A stretch of 64,000 nucleotides of DNA. Source: Clavelina lepadiformis. Lineage: Eukaryota; Chordata; Ascidiacea; Aplousobranchia; Clavelinidae. Positions 63,121-64,000 of the stretch are shown piece after piece; within the stretch, counting starts at the first letter, position 1; each line of letters begins with the position of its first letter. The translations under genes were made by a program, and so were the position numbers. The stretch is from assembly GCF_947623445.1 (NCBI RefSeq), contig NC_135245.1, positions 20,405,501 through 20,469,500 on the forward strand, read 5' to 3'. The notes beneath the pieces are model-generated. The model did not search any database. It worked only from the letters and a program-made list of their open reading frames with translations, and was not told the origin of the DNA.

Positions 63121-64000
63121 ATGGATGTTGTGCTGGCTGTTAAGAATTATGTGTCCCGGATGATCACGGATGCTGGTCCCGGGATGAAAGTGCTCCTGAT
63201 GGACCGAGAAACGACGGGGATTGTGAGCATGGTCTATGCAAAGTCCGAGATTCTCCAGCAGGAAGTCTACCTTTTTGAAACGATCGATTCGATGCACCGG
63301 GACGAAATGAGACACGTTAAAGTGATCTCTTTTCTCCGACCTACCCAGGAAAATATTCAACTGCTTTGTCAAGAGTTAAAGTCGCCAAGATACGGGAAAT
63401 ATTATCTCTACTTCAGTCATGCAGTGAGCAAGAGCGACGTAAAACTTCTTGCCGAGAGTGATGAGAATGAATGCGTTTGCGACATTCACGAGTTTTTCGC
63501 TGATTATTACCCGATTGACTCAAATCATTTCACTTTGAATTTGCCAAAATGTTCACGCCACTTCATGTGGAAGCCGTCTGACCTGACCCGAGCTTGCCAC
63601 GGCCTCACAGCTGTGCTGCTGGCACTCAAGAAGTGTCCGATGATCCGGTACCAAGTTAACTCCGATATGTGTTGTCAGTTGGCAGACAGCGTTAAGTCGT
63701 TGATATCTCGTGAAGCGTCACTCTTTGATTTCCGTCGTGCTGACTCAACACCAATCTTGCTCATTCTCGATCGTCGCAATGACTCGATTTCACCGCTGTT
63801 AAACCAGTGGACCTATCAAGCGATGACTCATGAATTACTCGGCATTAAAAATAGTCGAGTCGATCTTTCAAAAGTTCCAGGAATTTCAAAAGATCTCAAC
63901 GAAGTGGTGCTTTCCCCATTGCAAGACCAGTTTTATTGTGAAAATTTGTACAAAAACTTTGGTGAGATTGGCGCCAGTATCAAGGGCCTTATGGAGGAGT
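63121..64000 (+). CDS. VPS45: VPS45, Sec1/Munc18 family (5' part, runs off window)
   Basis: SM-family protein that binds syntaxin-type SNAREs (Tlg2/syntaxin-16) and promotes SNARE assembly in endosome and trans-Golgi traffic. 293 residues are present, about half of the expected 570, with no stop or intron in the 880 nt seen. Signatures: [20 protein letters not shown] at residues 19-38; [12 protein letters not shown]; the family block [42 protein letters not shown] with [12 protein letters not shown]. All align by eye with human VPS45 at the same spacing. The ATG at 63121 gives the short N-terminus [12 protein letters not shown], as in vertebrates (MNVVFAVKQYIS). Confidence 0.96.
   Translation, partial: MDVVLAVKNYVSRMITDAGPGMKVLLMDRETTGIVSMVYAKSEILQQEVYLFETIDSMHRDEMRHVKVISFLRPTQENIQLLCQELKSPRYGKYYLYFSHAVSKSDVKLLAESDENECVCDIHEFFADYYPIDSNHFTLNLPKCSRHFMWKPSDLTRACHGLTAVLLALKKCPMIRYQVNSDMCCQLADSVKSLISREASLFDFRRADSTPILLILDRRNDSISPLLNQWTYQAMTHELLGIKNSRVDLSKVPGISKDLNEVVLSPLQDQFYCENLYKNFGEIGASIKGLMEE

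Overview
The window is metazoan nuclear DNA. It is A+T-rich, with spliced housekeeping genes, short degenerate DNA-transposon derivatives and one broken LINE. Protein content (COX5A, CaM-kinase kinase, metazoan calmodulins, TRAPPC11, VPS45) and compact genes with small introns suit an invertebrate, and an ascidian tunicate such as Ciona is my best guess. That is an inference; nothing in the window proves it.

Layout. 1-3.1 kb: no recognisable gene. 3.16-4.55 kb: complete four-exon COX5A (+). 5.17-7.05 kb: LINE reverse-transcriptase ORF (-), broken. 7.1-10.7 kb: SINE-like and other repeats. 10.8-15.3 kb: a CaM-kinase kinase gene (-), 12 exons resolved, extreme N-terminus missing. 18.3-55.0 kb: eight intact six-exon calmodulin or calmodulin-like genes, named A to H here. 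A, B, C, F, G and H are on the minus strand; D and E are on the plus strand. All keep the same splice phases. 59.3-62.6 kb: an intronless full-length TRAPPC11 (+). 63.1-64.0 kb: the 5' part of VPS45 (+), running off the window.

The calmodulin array is the main feature. A and B are near-canonical calmodulins. C, D and F keep four full EF-hand loops but have changed surfaces. E has lost the bidentate Glu in EF2 and EF3. G has lost a codon in EF4. H shares that codon loss, has degenerate EF2 to EF4, and has moved its start codon upstream. The array grew by tandem and inverted duplication: C and E sit in about 3-kb inverted arms around D. Three non-coding blocks recur with the genes: a nearly invariant 68-72 nt third intron, a 3'UTR block of about 300 nt, and distal 5' blocks. 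In the most diverged copy (H), the intron and 3'UTR are much better conserved than the coding exons. That suggests gene conversion or a functional cis element.

The neighbouring kinase belongs to a family activated by Ca2+/calmodulin, and its terminal exon encodes the calmodulin-binding peptide. The locus therefore joins a calmodulin effector to a diversified family of calcium sensors. Two equal-length piggyBac-type MITEs and several hAT-type MITEs decorate the flanks. TRAPPC11 and VPS45 both act in membrane trafficking and lie head to tail.
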